Shown here piece after piece: positions 23,801 to 35,148 of a DNA stretch of 64,000 bases. A program made the position numbers and the translations under genes. Origin of the DNA: Himantopus leucocephalus (Eukaryota > Chordata > Aves > Charadriiformes > Recurvirostridae); contig RSEF01000031.1 of NCBI GenBank assembly GCA_003993805.1, positions 52,073,228-52,137,227 on the forward strand, written 5' to 3'. How positions within the stretch are numbered: the stretch's first letter is position 1; every line of letters begins with the position of its first letter. The notes beneath the pieces are model-generated. The model was not told the origin of the DNA and searched no databases. It saw only the letters and a program-made list of their open reading frames with translations.

Positions 23801-26800
23801 AAACTCATTGCACACTGGAGGTCACCCTTGCTACTCCAAATTTTTTTTATGTTTTTGTAAAAAAAAAAAACGCAAGCAGCCTGTGTATCTTTTAATATGC
23901 ATGCTGAGCTTTTTAAAATACTTCAAGAAATAAAACAAGTATATGTTTGAGATTGTGTGTTAACTCTTTAATTGGTTAAGCAGTATGCAGTACAGATATG
24001 TACAGACCTTTGGAACAACTTTTTGGTGTGTGTGTTTATAAAAAGTCCCATGAGGATTCTGTATCCTGCATTGAAACCTCTGCTACTGGCAATCGCTTTT
24101 ATCACTCTCCAGGAAAGCTAGTTGAAAGCTGATTCTAGGACATCTAGCTAAATTGCCATTATTTTGATAGATTTCCACGAGGACCTGCCCATAGCTGTAT
24201 AGAAGTATTAAATTACCATCAAAATAACTGTTATGTCCTTAGATAGGTACAATTAGATGTTTTATTCAGTTGATGAGCAAAGTGCAAGTTTTTCTGTTGA
24301 TTAGCATAAGAACAGAGCTGAAAGGTCTTGAGAAAGCCCGACCACTGTAGCCATAGGAGTCTCAGAGGAGTTTAAAATTAAACCCATGTCCTCATATTTT
24401 CAGTCTTTTCCATGTCAGAAATCCTTGTGATATATCACGATGGAAATGGCATGTTCTCCAGGTTACAGCCTAGCAAGGTCTTAAAGTGAGAACCTACATT
24501 CTACAAGAGTTGAACACAAAAAAAAATTAAAGCAAAATACTCCCTTTTTCAGTCGTATGAGGTATGGGTTTATCACTCACAAAGAAATCTAAAATCATGG
24601 GAAGTCCAGCTTACTCATTTCTAATAAATCTAATTTAAACATTTTCTAATAAAACATTGTGTAGTACCCTCTGTTAGAGGAGATACAATACTTAGCAAAT
24701 ACTAATTGACAAAGCCCTGTAAAACTTTGTGGAATTCTTTGGATCTGTGTGGCAAGTGTTTTCACTTTAGCAAGTGAGACACACAAATTCAGACTAAGAC
24801 AAAGTCAGATACCGCCGCGAACTGACTGTGCAACCTGTTAGCTGAAAGTATGTACGCGGCCATACCAGCATAGTAGCTGCTTCTTGGTACCAATATCTTA
24901 TCTCTAACAGTATCTCATCCTAGTGACTTCAGAGGAAATTGTGATAGATTTTCTAATAAACTAACTTGGTTTCAACCATTGTGACATTCAGGATGATGAC
25001 CCAGGTTTTGAAGCTTGCTGGCCTGTGTTTCTGACCAGGAGTAATTGACTTTCTTCAGGGAGCCGTCTGTGGCTCGCCAAGTTCTGTGTTTTCATACTTG
25101 AAATTAATTTGTCATGAAAAATGTTTGTCATAATAAAAGATATATTGCAAATGTAATGCTAATATATTGGAAAATATACATGACTAGAAAATCTTGAGAT
25201 TTTTAAACAGAACCATCTAAGTTTTGGTTTCTTGGTTAGGAAGTAGGGTCACAGTTGCCTTGCATTCCCCTAAACATCAGCCTTGGTTAGATGCACTCAA
25301 AGAATTAGCTGCTTCTTTCCTACCCTATCAATTTTTCAGCTCCCCCAATGCCTTTAATGTGATAGCTGCTACGAGTGCTGTGTAGCACTGTTCCTCTCCA
25401 GGGTTTTGAAGTCTCAGAGAGAGCAGATTATAGTCTCTACTGACTTTTCCTGAGTCTCTGGGAGGGCTGGCCAAGAACAAAATATTCTCTGCTCCCCTCT
25501 CACATGCAAACCCATAAAAGGTCTTTTCTCTTGCTTTTCAGAAAGAGCAGAAAATTAGTGTTCTACCAGAACCACCAGTTAGCATTCTCTAGACTGCAAT
25601 CCGAATTTGAAAAAATACTTGCCCATGAAGAACTTCGAGTGTAAACAAAGCTGGTCTTATAAATTAATGTACAATAAAGGCTGTCATTTGTCTTTCCTAG
25701 CACATGTTAGCTCAGGATCCTGTGGACTTTCCAGCTGGAGATATTTAATCACTCAACACCTGTCATCCAGACTTTTCATGCTACTCCACATGATGCTTCC
25801 ACTTTGCAATAGAGTCTGCGTGAGGGGATGTGTAGGATCTGAGTATCCCACTTCCATGCTCTTCCATAATGCTGGGTGAATCCTAGATGGGCGCTTACTA
25901 GTCACCTTCACTGGGAAGGCCAAATAGAGAAAAACCAGCCAAGGTGTCAAAGTAGACCCAAGGTATTGATTTGCTCGTTATTTGCAAAGTTGAATCTATT
26001 ACTTGAGACCATTCTGTCTAAAAATCTACATAGGATTGCAGAACCTGAAGGGTTATTTCCTAATACATTGGGTAATTATTATAGCAGTAAAGGTCTCTCT
26101 CTGGTACCGGTTACCCTCTGCTACGTATTTCAAACTGTATTTCTTCCATCACCTGCCAAAATGCAATTTCTGATATATCATCCTATTACTTATACTTTCT
26201 GAAATGATTATGTGAAAGTTTGAATTGTATTTACTCATCAAAGTGCTTTTCTTTACCAAATTCAGTCAGTGTCTTACTACTTAGTTCATGTTGGTACTTA
26301 CTGTTAGCAGCACTAAACTCTAAGGAATCTGCCGTCTGTATTAGCAGCAAATCTGAACCCTTCCTGAGAAGTGAGCTTCAAGTCCCACATACATACCTGG
26401 AATCCTGGAGCCACCCGCATCCAGGAGGGAAAACCTCCACAGCTGGACAGATTGACAAGGACAGAATAGTCTGAAGTGACGCAGGAAAAATGTGTGTCCA
26501 GCCCCTTCAATACACTTAGCCAGGAGCTAGGAGTAGAAGAAACCTGGAGCTGTAGCAGGGACATCAAGCATACGATAAAATGACTTTATTTAAGACTTGT
26601 AATACTATAACCGGTAACAATTAGCGTACAAGGAATATAAGGCAAATGTCCTGGTTTTTGGATTTCTGCTAACTCACTGTAAATCACAGTTAGTCTTCAG
26701 TAAAATACGAATTTCTTTTGGAGGGTAAAATTGGTCCTGATTTGTAGCTGATGCACTACTGTAAAATACTGTAAACATGGTTGCGCTAACAAGGTAAAAT

Positions 26801-26989
26801 TTTTACCACGAATTTATTCTGTTGGGATGGAACAATAAAGTCACAATTCTGAAAGAGGCCTGTAAATGTTATGTAATATTATCATCATCAATTAGTAAAA
26901 GATGCCTTTCCAGTAGCTTCAACTGAACAGATAATGAAGAGGTGGAAGATGGGAGGAGAATTTGTCATTGACTGAGAAACAGGAATGCA
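20851..26989. other. non-coding DNA, mixed composition
   Basis: No gene or transposon family was recognised. Patches with more even composition, near 22040-22200, 24800-24900 and 25250-25560, may be conserved non-coding DNA. A 12-bp-stem inverted repeat lies at 21550-21577 and an A run at 23859-23870. The short open frames overlap on both strands and show no domain. Confidence 0.45.
21550..21577. repeat. short inverted repeat (hairpin)
   Basis: GTAAAAACACTT (21550-21561) pairs with AAGTGT-TTTTAC (21565-21577) across a three-base loop, with one bulged G at 21571. It is too short for a microRNA precursor. Confidence 0.5.
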
Positions 26990-27180
26990 CTCCTTCCCAC
27001 CAGTTCCCCAAACAAGGACTTTTTTTTTTAGTGTTCTGGCAGCACGCCAACATGAGCGAGTCAGGCTTTCCGGCTGCCAATTAAAGCAGTCCAGTCCATT
27101 TCCTTGCCAAAACGAAGTAGTGGCCCAGTAAAAGTATTCACAGTTCAAACTTTTTCTTCGGAAGAGGCCTAGACTATTGA
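26990..27180. promoter_or_regulatory. candidate conserved non-coding element with an NFI site
   Basis: A GC-richer island in AT-rich DNA with an almost perfect NFI full site at 27036-27050, and TGCCAATTAAAG (NFI half site overlapping a homeodomain core) some 25 bp downstream. The 123-codon minus-strand frame across 26888-27259 carries no recognisable domain and is probably incidental. Confidence 0.4.
27036..27050. promoter_or_regulatory. NFI full palindromic site
   Basis: CTGGCAGCACGCCAA fits TTGGC-N5-GCCAA at 9 of its 10 fixed positions, with the correct five-base spacer. Nuclear factor I dimers bind this site. Confidence 0.55.
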
Positions 27181-29469
27181 GAATGATTATTTTTTTCCGT
27201 GACTTGAACCAACAAACAAACAAAAAAATCCCCATAAATGTAGAAATGTGATATCTCAATGTATGAATTTAAATAAAACAGTAGTAAAATTTTTAATCTG
27301 TAATTTCTTTAAAACAGCATATGCATTGAGATCACTGAGTCATACCTAAACCCCAAATGAAATCTGTGCAAATAACACAGTTAAACTGTATTCAAGACAC
27401 ACTGTCAATCTGTATTCTCACTCAGAAGAGACAGCAGATATGCACAGTTAGTAAAAATGAGAGAAGTGGAAGAATGAGTAGTGTACCCATAGTATTAGAA
27501 AATAAATTAGAGTTTAGTTGTCGTAGATTTCTAGAAAAAATGGAAAGACAACATACAGAATCTTCATATTCCATAACAATATGATCTCTCATCTTAAGAA
27601 GGCTTCTGAGATACTTATCATGTCTTTATAAATAGGACTTATTGCATCACAGCAAGAAATAATCAGAATCTCATAGTCAGATCAATATCGGTTCAGGGTT
27701 TTTATGGTAATGAGGAGAAATGAAAACTTAAAGGGATATGTTGTGTGTTTCTTATGGTACTTGTCATTTTATGATGCATAGCACATTAAAAAGCCATGGA
27801 TGACATCAAATCCATTTTTAGTTATTCTGAGTCGTCCCTTCATGCTAAGATGAAAAATCTGTAGCCAATATTTGAGTTTTTTCCAGTCCTTATAATCCAC
27901 AACTTAAATTATATTTTCCTCAGTGATTAATTGTTATAATTAGAAGTAAAAATGTTGATGTAAGTAGACAATAACTCCCTTACAACAGAATGGAGCTAGT
28001 CAATTTAAGATGAGAGAAACTCTGGTAATAAACTGCAGATGTTGAAATAAGCTAAATTTTTGCTGAGTGAAGAAGCTCATAAGGAAAAGGTAACACAAAT
28101 GCTTAATAATGGTGGAAGTGGATTTAACTATTACATAGTCTGTGTGGCAACCTACATGGTTATTTTTGCAAAAGAGTCTATCATTATTCTGGACACAAAT
28201 ACAAAGAAATTAAGCTTGAATAAAAATGCATTGTCATTGTCATTCATGCCAGCTAATTACATCAAATTTATCAAAAATGCTGAAGATGCTATACTGATAG
28301 TTTTATTCAATATGTGAATAAACCAGTTGTACAGGTAACATTTGGGTTCATCTGGCTCTAAATTTCACAGTACATGCATTGTCGGTACTTGAGGATTTCC
28401 TTCATTTTTCACAATATTTTACTCTTTATCCGTAACATCATGACTGCCAAACCAAAATACATAAAGAAAAAGTTAAGGCAGTATGTTTTAGCATACAAAG
28501 TTATATATTTTAGGTCTTCATAGAAAAAGTTTTTTCTTTCTCTGAGTGATTCCAGTGTAGGGCAAAGCTAGTATTTTAGTGTGCATTTCTGTTACAGATA
28601 CGCTATTTCTAAATATCCTCATTATCTGATGCTTCTTTTTGGAAATTTGCCTCATTTCTGACAAAGATTTTCTAAGTATCAGTTATGAAATCTTTATTTC
28701 CTAATAAATGTGGGCTTTTATCTGGAAGTAAATGAGAGTCAAGTTATACAGAGATATATATATATATATGTGCTGATGATCATGGCTTTGAAACGCAAAG
28801 CAGAACATTTTAGTTCTGTATCAGTCTATGAAGCTAGTAAGTGTGTTTCTTCTCTCGTTCTTTTATAAATGGAAATGTGTGTTCAGTGGAATACCTAAAT
28901 ATTTGTAATGTTCTTGAAGTTTTTTGTTTAAAAACATACTAGGCTCTGTAAATTCATGGAGCAAAATATACATGCCAATAAATATAGTGTTTGTTACATA
29001 TAAAAGTGTCAGTATACATATTAATTATAACAATATGGTATCGCAGAAGTGAACTTTATACTTATAGTGATGGGATTTCTGATGATCTATAGGTCCTGTG
29101 GGAAGGCTTTTCGCAGTCTCAGACTAACCCCAAGAAAGCTTTTTTCCCTTTTGTGAGAGTTTCTTTAGGTCAGAGGACTACTGTCTAGCTTTAGTCAGTC
29201 TTTTAGGTTAGCAGCTGATGTCTTTTTAATATTTGAACAGACTTTGAACATCACTTAAACTCTAGGGGAAGCCACTGTGGCAAGTGGAGTTGTTCAGAGT
29301 TAAGAATACACCAACTAAGAACCCTAATGCTAAGAATGCACATCTTGTCAAGGAAAAATACACTATACTAGCCAGTTTTTAGAATGAAAATGTTGTGTCC
29401 AATTATTGCATATAGCCCAGCCAAGAAGTAGACGTAATGAGGCTGGGAAATCACTCATTCAGCCATTTT
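27181..29469. other. AT-rich non-coding DNA
   Basis: No gene was recognised. The stretch contains an (AT)n run at 28754-28769 and an 85-codon frame at 28060-28317 (+) without family features. Confidence 0.5.
28754..28769. repeat. (AT)n microsatellite
   Basis: Eight tandem AT units. Confidence 0.85.
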
Positions 29470-29575
29470 TGGATAACCCTGGTCTGACCTCATGGCTGAC
29501 CCTGCTTTGAGCAGGAGGTTGAACTAAAGCCCTCCTGAAGTCCCTTCCAACCTGAATTTTCCTATGATCTTACAA
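29470..29575 (+). mobile_element. CR1 LINE 3'-end fragment
   Basis: The text reads as the conserved end of avian CR1: a TGACCCTGCTTTGAGCAGG block, then the GGTTGAACTA-type block, then TCCCTTCCAACCTGAAT, ending in TTCCTATGATCT. This matches the CR1 tail, whose last bases resemble the terminal ATTCTATG-type octamer repeat. Only about 100 bp are present, as is usual for 5'-truncated CR1 copies. The orientation is plus. It contains no coding part. This is the best single clue that the genome is avian or another archosaur. Confidence 0.85.
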
Positions 29576-32500
29576 TCGTCCACCAGGATTGGAAGAAGTT
29601 TCCTAGCAACAAGAAATGGAAGGCATTAGCAATGGGTGAAACTTGGCGTCAGGTAAAAATCCAAGAGTACTTCTAATCTATGAATTGAATTGACCAATAT
29701 TATGTATGTCTCCCTTAAAGCAAAGGAAACTGTACATTCATTGTGAATCCTTTGAAATGCTTTTTCTCTGCTCATCTGTCATGCTCTTCATTCCCCTTCG
29801 CACAGCTCGCTCTCTCTTTATTTCTGATCTGATTTCATTCATTGACTGGCTGGTAGGTGATATTGATATAGCTGTAGGTGGTGATGGATAGGTAGCACTG
29901 TAGCATCATCAATATACTGCTGGTCCTTCCTTCTGTGATATTTCTTCCAGATCATTCAATGGGTGCATGCAGAAATGAGAAGAAACATAAAGTTGTGGGA
30001 CTTTGTGTATTGTCTAGTAACAGAGGGAGGCACGTTGAGGAATGACTTACTCCATTTTAGTAAGTTAACTGGGAATTCATGCATCTCTCTTAAGCGGGAT
30101 AGCCATTATTTATAGTCAATAGTATTATGAATTATGGCAATAACATTAATGCTGTGGAGACATCCTAAGATTAAAATGAATGCCTACCGCTGTCCACTGG
30201 TAGAGAAAATTATGTGGCAGTGCCACTGTCAGCTCCACAGCCTGTCCCATTTGTACTGAGCCTGTAACATTATTCATGAGATCCACTTCTTTTGGCTTTT
30301 CAGCAAGCTGTCCAGGAGTTCATGTGAGAGAAAAGGAAGGTTAATGCTGAGCAACAGATAACATGAATTAGTATAATCTCAGTGCATTTTTGCCAAACTT
30401 TCATTCTGGCATTCCTTCATTTTTGAAAGAGAAAGGGAAACTTTTTTCCTGAAATAATATGTTCACTATTCTGGTCAGTACTGACAATTGATAAGTATCA
30501 CTCAAATGTAAAGCAGAAAGACACTAGTGAGATTGACAAATATTGGACTGAAACCCTTTTGTTGCACAATACTACCTGAAAAGTGAATGTGAGGAACTGT
30601 GAAAATGTTAGATCACAGATAAACAATTTTTTGAGAAGTATTCCTCAACACTTGTTCACTGTACTACTTAGAACAGAGTAATAGTTCACATAATGGTGGA
30701 TGTTTGGCTCCGGTGCAAGCTGGGACTTGCCATGATTGACAGAAAAATATATTATGAATATCTCCTTGATATAGACCTTGCCAGGTGCAATGGAGGCTGA
30801 TAAAAAATAAACTTGGCCTATAATGAAGCTTCAACACAGCCTTTGAGAAAATGGCTGCGTCCTTGCTTCTATGTTCTGCTGTTTGTGCACAAATTTGCTG
30901 CATTTTCTCTTCAGTGCAGAATATCAGTAAATAAAAAATGCCTGCTTATGAAATGCCACAAAATGCATACAAAGTGGTTCACAGAGTGATGGCTGAGGCC
31001 ACTGTACAAGAGTTAACCTTATTCAGTAGGTTCTTGCTCCTTAGTTTATGGGTTTAGTGCTGTTTATGTCTAGCAAGCAAAAGAATGTGTAGGAATTGGG
31101 GATTTCTGGTCAGGCCACAATCACTAACTGATTTTCTTGTCATGGACAAGGGTAATCTTTGGCCACTATTTTATTAAGAGAATAATCTGTTTAAAAGAGC
31201 GGCTGGATTGTAATGTCCTGAATCTTGATCTCTACGCTCAGCATTTGATACAGAGTTCAGCTGTGCGTGCTTTGAGTCAGAAGTTAGTTTGTAAAGTCGT
31301 AAGATGTCAAGCAAGGAAATAAGAATGCAGATGCGTACACTTCTTGAGAAGTCCTGTTTGTTTGCACAACCAGACAGCTCCTTAGCACTGGTATTCTGAG
31401 TGACACAGAACGCTCGTGGCTAAAGGTGCATGTGATTGGATCGATGATTTGATATTACTGATTTGAATGCAAAGGATGCATGCTTTCATGTAGAGAGCAA
31501 AGCGTGGAAGTATTAAAACTGTATAGAAGATGTTGGAAATGCCTCTGCCTTTTTTNTTTTTTTTTTTTTTTTCCAAAACTTTCATAGGAATATTTAGGTA
31601 AAAATACCTGATGTCTCAACCTGATCTTGCTGCAGCAATTTTACCTTGTCTACCTCAGTGTGAGATCAGGGTTATTTCCTGGGTTTGTAAGTCCCCCCTA
31701 ACCACGTAAAGGTATGCAATAAGTTCTTGAATAACCAGCCCAATTTCTGTTCTTGCTTTTTCTATATGATTGTTCTGCTCTTCATAAGTATTGAAGAATC
31801 ATCATGGATTGAACTATTTTTTTTCACTTTAATTGAAGAAAATTTGAAGTTTTTACTAGCAAAGCAGTAAAATAGTGCATTTTTGTTAGAACTTCATAGG
31901 GAAAAATTAGAGTCACAACATCAACTTGCAAATAATTTTATGACAGAAATTTAAAACAGACCAAATATTTTGCTTTGGATTGCAAAATGATTAACCCAAA
32001 CTTTTCATAAAGCCTCAGATTATGTTTTGGAATTTGAAACATTCCTAATGTAGACTTCATACTTATTTAGATTTCTGTTATGACTTGTGATGTTGCCAAC
32101 TCACTATGAATTTAATTATGTCAAGTCCAGAAATAATATTATTTTTCCAGCCACAGTGCTACCAGTCAATCTCCTTGTTTTAAAAATCATTCCCATCTTC
32201 CTGTCATTATCCAGTAAAGAAATGGATAGTGTCTTAATGCCTTGAAGAGTAGCTTTCAGGTCATTCGATTGTTCTTCAAGTTCTATATAGTTAGACTATA
32301 CCAACCCAGCCAGAAATGTCAGAGGAACAGGTGTATCAAAGTCTTACTATTAACCTGCCTGCACAGTGCAGAAGTATTTTGGGATGGATGAGACTGTGTT
32401 GAATCAGGATAAAAAGTTCAAACAGCCTCTACAGAAATCAGCAACTTTAAGTAACTTATTTTAGCATGAGAGAGAAAACTTGCCATAAAGCAGAATTCCA

Positions 32501-33639
32501 TAGAAACATACCATTTGTGTATCTTACAAAATAAAATGTGTAGCATACTGTGGACAAAAGACCGGTGTACATGCCAGCACTGTTTGTTTGAGTTGGGTAG
32601 CCAATGTCTTAAACTTTTCTGTGTTGACCCTCCCACAAAATCTTCGAACAGTTATAGATTCATTGGTTTCAAATGTTCACCTAAAGTGCAAAATGTTGGA
32701 AGGTAGGTGGCAATATCTTTGGGATCAAGGAGGGCAAGTCAGAAGAAAATTTGATTATGTGGAGTGTCTCAGCTCCACATTTCCTTGCTCATAGGAGTGG
32801 CTTATGTTCTGTGCTGCACATGGTACGCTGGTGGCACGTTTGCCCCTTCATTATATATCTGCTGAACTGTTCTTTGGTTTTATATTTGGTAATTAATAGC
32901 AATATTAGTATATTAAATACAATCTAGACGATTAACATCTCGAGTGCAGGACCTTGTATGTGCCCCCGCAGTTCTTGTGTGTTTAGATCTCGGGTTCAGA
33001 TTCATTTCTAGTGCAGCGTCCTGTGGGAATGAGTTGTGAGCTGTCTTGTTTATCCCTGGTTTGATCCCTTTTTTCTCCAGTGTTTCTACAACAGTAATGG
33101 CGCATGGTTCAGACATTTTGAAGCAGTCAGAATATGTTTTCTCTTAGCCTGTCTTGATGGATGTTCACTTTTGTTTTTTTCCCCAAACCGTATTGTCTTC
33201 TTCCTTCAGCCTCTGTAGAACTGTTGGTTGAATATCATGCCCCTTTTACTTCATGAAAGATATGAAAACGTGTTACTTCTCATCAGGAAGCAATGATTGT
33301 ATTATACATATAAAGATGGATATGTAGCAAATATTCATAGAAGACAGCTGCAAGCTAAAAGATGTTACTCCCAGATCAAAAGTTTCTTGATTACATCACC
33401 GTAACCAAAAGATCAAAGATAATGTGATTTAATTTGATCACTGAGTCATCCAAATAAGCATGGAGCTCTATTGCCAGTTTTTCTGAGGTAGCAGATTGCA
33501 GTTGGTATTTAATCAGGAAACGTATTTTAAAATAATGCCCATAATAACATTTTAAAGTATTAAAATAACCTCTGTAGTTTCCTAGGGTTTGATGGAGTCT
33601 AACCGTTGGCATAATGATGTTTTACTGAGGCTGTTCCTA
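29576..33639. other. AT-rich non-coding DNA
   Basis: No gene was recognised. It includes a T tract at 31550-31572 with one undetermined base (31556). Even-composition patches near 30180-30330 and 31380-31470 could be conserved, but no strong motif supports this. Confidence 0.45.
31550..31572. repeat. poly-T tract with one undetermined base
   Basis: Twenty-three positions of T with an N at 31556. It may be a homopolymer of uncertain length rather than a true substitution. Confidence 0.8.
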
Positions 33640-34050
33640 AGATATTTGCAAGCACCTCGCTGAAGGGTGTAGGTGTGGTGAGTCACCCATTCAGCACGCA
33701 GCTCCCATTCATTCATTCCCACGTTGTAGCCTCCCTGATTTTGCATAACCTATGCAGCGTTCTGCTGTCAATCAATCAACCTCGGTTTTGTACAGTGAAC
33801 TCTCTGGCTCTCTGTTGCCTTGAATGAGTGGTGCCATTCATTCACAGCATACTTTTCTGCACATACCGTTCTAAAGCGAGGATCAAGCGGTTGGCTTTTA
33901 GTGTGCAAGGATTATCCTCCAGATAAGAGGTGGAGGAGAAGAAGCAAGCGGACTAGTTAATTTCACCTCTGCTACTACAGGCCCATCAGCTAGAAGCAAT
34001 GAGTTTTTCACCGGGGAGCACGCAAGAGGGAAGGCAGAGCAAGTGTAATC
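33640..34050. promoter_or_regulatory. candidate enhancer with a PBX-PREP/MEIS site
   Basis: A patch of even composition. It contains CATTCATTCATT, TTTTGCATAA (octamer-like), the PBX-PREP decamer at 33765-33774 with an extra CAATCA directly behind it, and a second ATTCATTC run near 33837-33842. There is no coding signature. It reads like a TALE/HOX-responsive enhancer; this is inference. Confidence 0.4.
33765..33774 (-). promoter_or_regulatory. PBX-PREP/MEIS composite site
   Basis: CTGTCAATCA is the exact reverse complement of TGATTGACAG, the decamer selected by PBX1 with PREP1/MEIS. The next four bases repeat ATCA, giving a second overlapping PBX half site. Confidence 0.6.
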
Positions 34051-35120
34051 ATATTAATCTGCCACTTTTTCATGCCATGCTCCTGTATAAGGGAAAGCAA
34101 TGTTGACTTTTTGGTCTTCCAGGTATTCAGAAGTTATTAAAACATTGCCCTACACATTTACATGTTTTCTTCTGGAAGAAACCAAGATTAAAGTTTTTAC
34201 CTCTGGTATTTTTTAAAAGTTCTTGGATACTGTCATCGTTGCTACAGCTGTTATCGCTCCTAGCCACGCTCAGCATAGCTCAGGTCCTGTCACAATCTGG
34301 AAGTCCTCCAGGGGAATGCAGGGTGGGATCCTCAAGCAAAGGTAGTAAGGGTGAGAGAAGCAAGAAGCTTCCAGAAAAGGACTGTGGCAACAGAGGAACT
34401 GATCACCACCCATTGGAGAGGAGCAGGCAAAGTGCTCCCGCACGCTGCTATTTGTAGCCTGGGAAGGGAAGGGGGGTCGAGTATTAGAACGGATAAGTGT
34501 GTAAAACGGGGTGATTCGCCCTTCCTACCAAACACAGAAGTGCACTGACTGTTGATCCCACAGGGTCCATTGTTTGAAGTTTAATATTCCGCATAAAATT
34601 TACCTGATTTACAAGCAAAAAATCTCTGCTTCGTCTGCTATGGCAATACAAGATAATATCTCCTAGCTGATGGGAAGATCTGTGGGATTTGTGAATGCCT
34701 TCTCTGATGCCTTCTTGATGATCAGCATCATCTTCTAGCTTATCCCCTTAGTGAAAGTTATCATTACTGAAACTCATTGCTTATTGAAACATCAGATAAG
34801 GTATAATTTAGTGTACCTCTCTGACTGACTATAATTTTTAATCCTTGTGATTCTTTAAAACTAGCTAAAGCTCGTCTCTGATTGTAGCTGAGTACTGTGA
34901 CTAAGCAAGATCTAAAATGTTGGGAAAGTATCTTTCTTAATTTCAGTATGTTTATATGCTGTTATTTGGACCGTCTACCCAAACTTTATGGATACCTACT
35001 AATTTAAGAATTAGTTTCTTCCATTTCCTTAGATCTCTAATTCTATAACATGGGTTTTAAAAGTTAACAGCATTATATGGTTCTCTTCTGTTTGGAATTT
35101 ATAAGGAACACTCTAAATAC

Positions 35121-35148
35121 AGATATAGATAGATGGGTAGATAGATAC
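35121..35148. repeat. imperfect (GATA)n microsatellite
   Basis: About 28 bp of AGAT units interrupted by GGG. Confidence 0.75.

Noticed and set aside
26888..27259. 123-codon minus-strand frame as a gene
   Set aside because: The translation shows no domain and runs from AT-rich DNA across a likely regulatory islet; no gene structure surrounds it.
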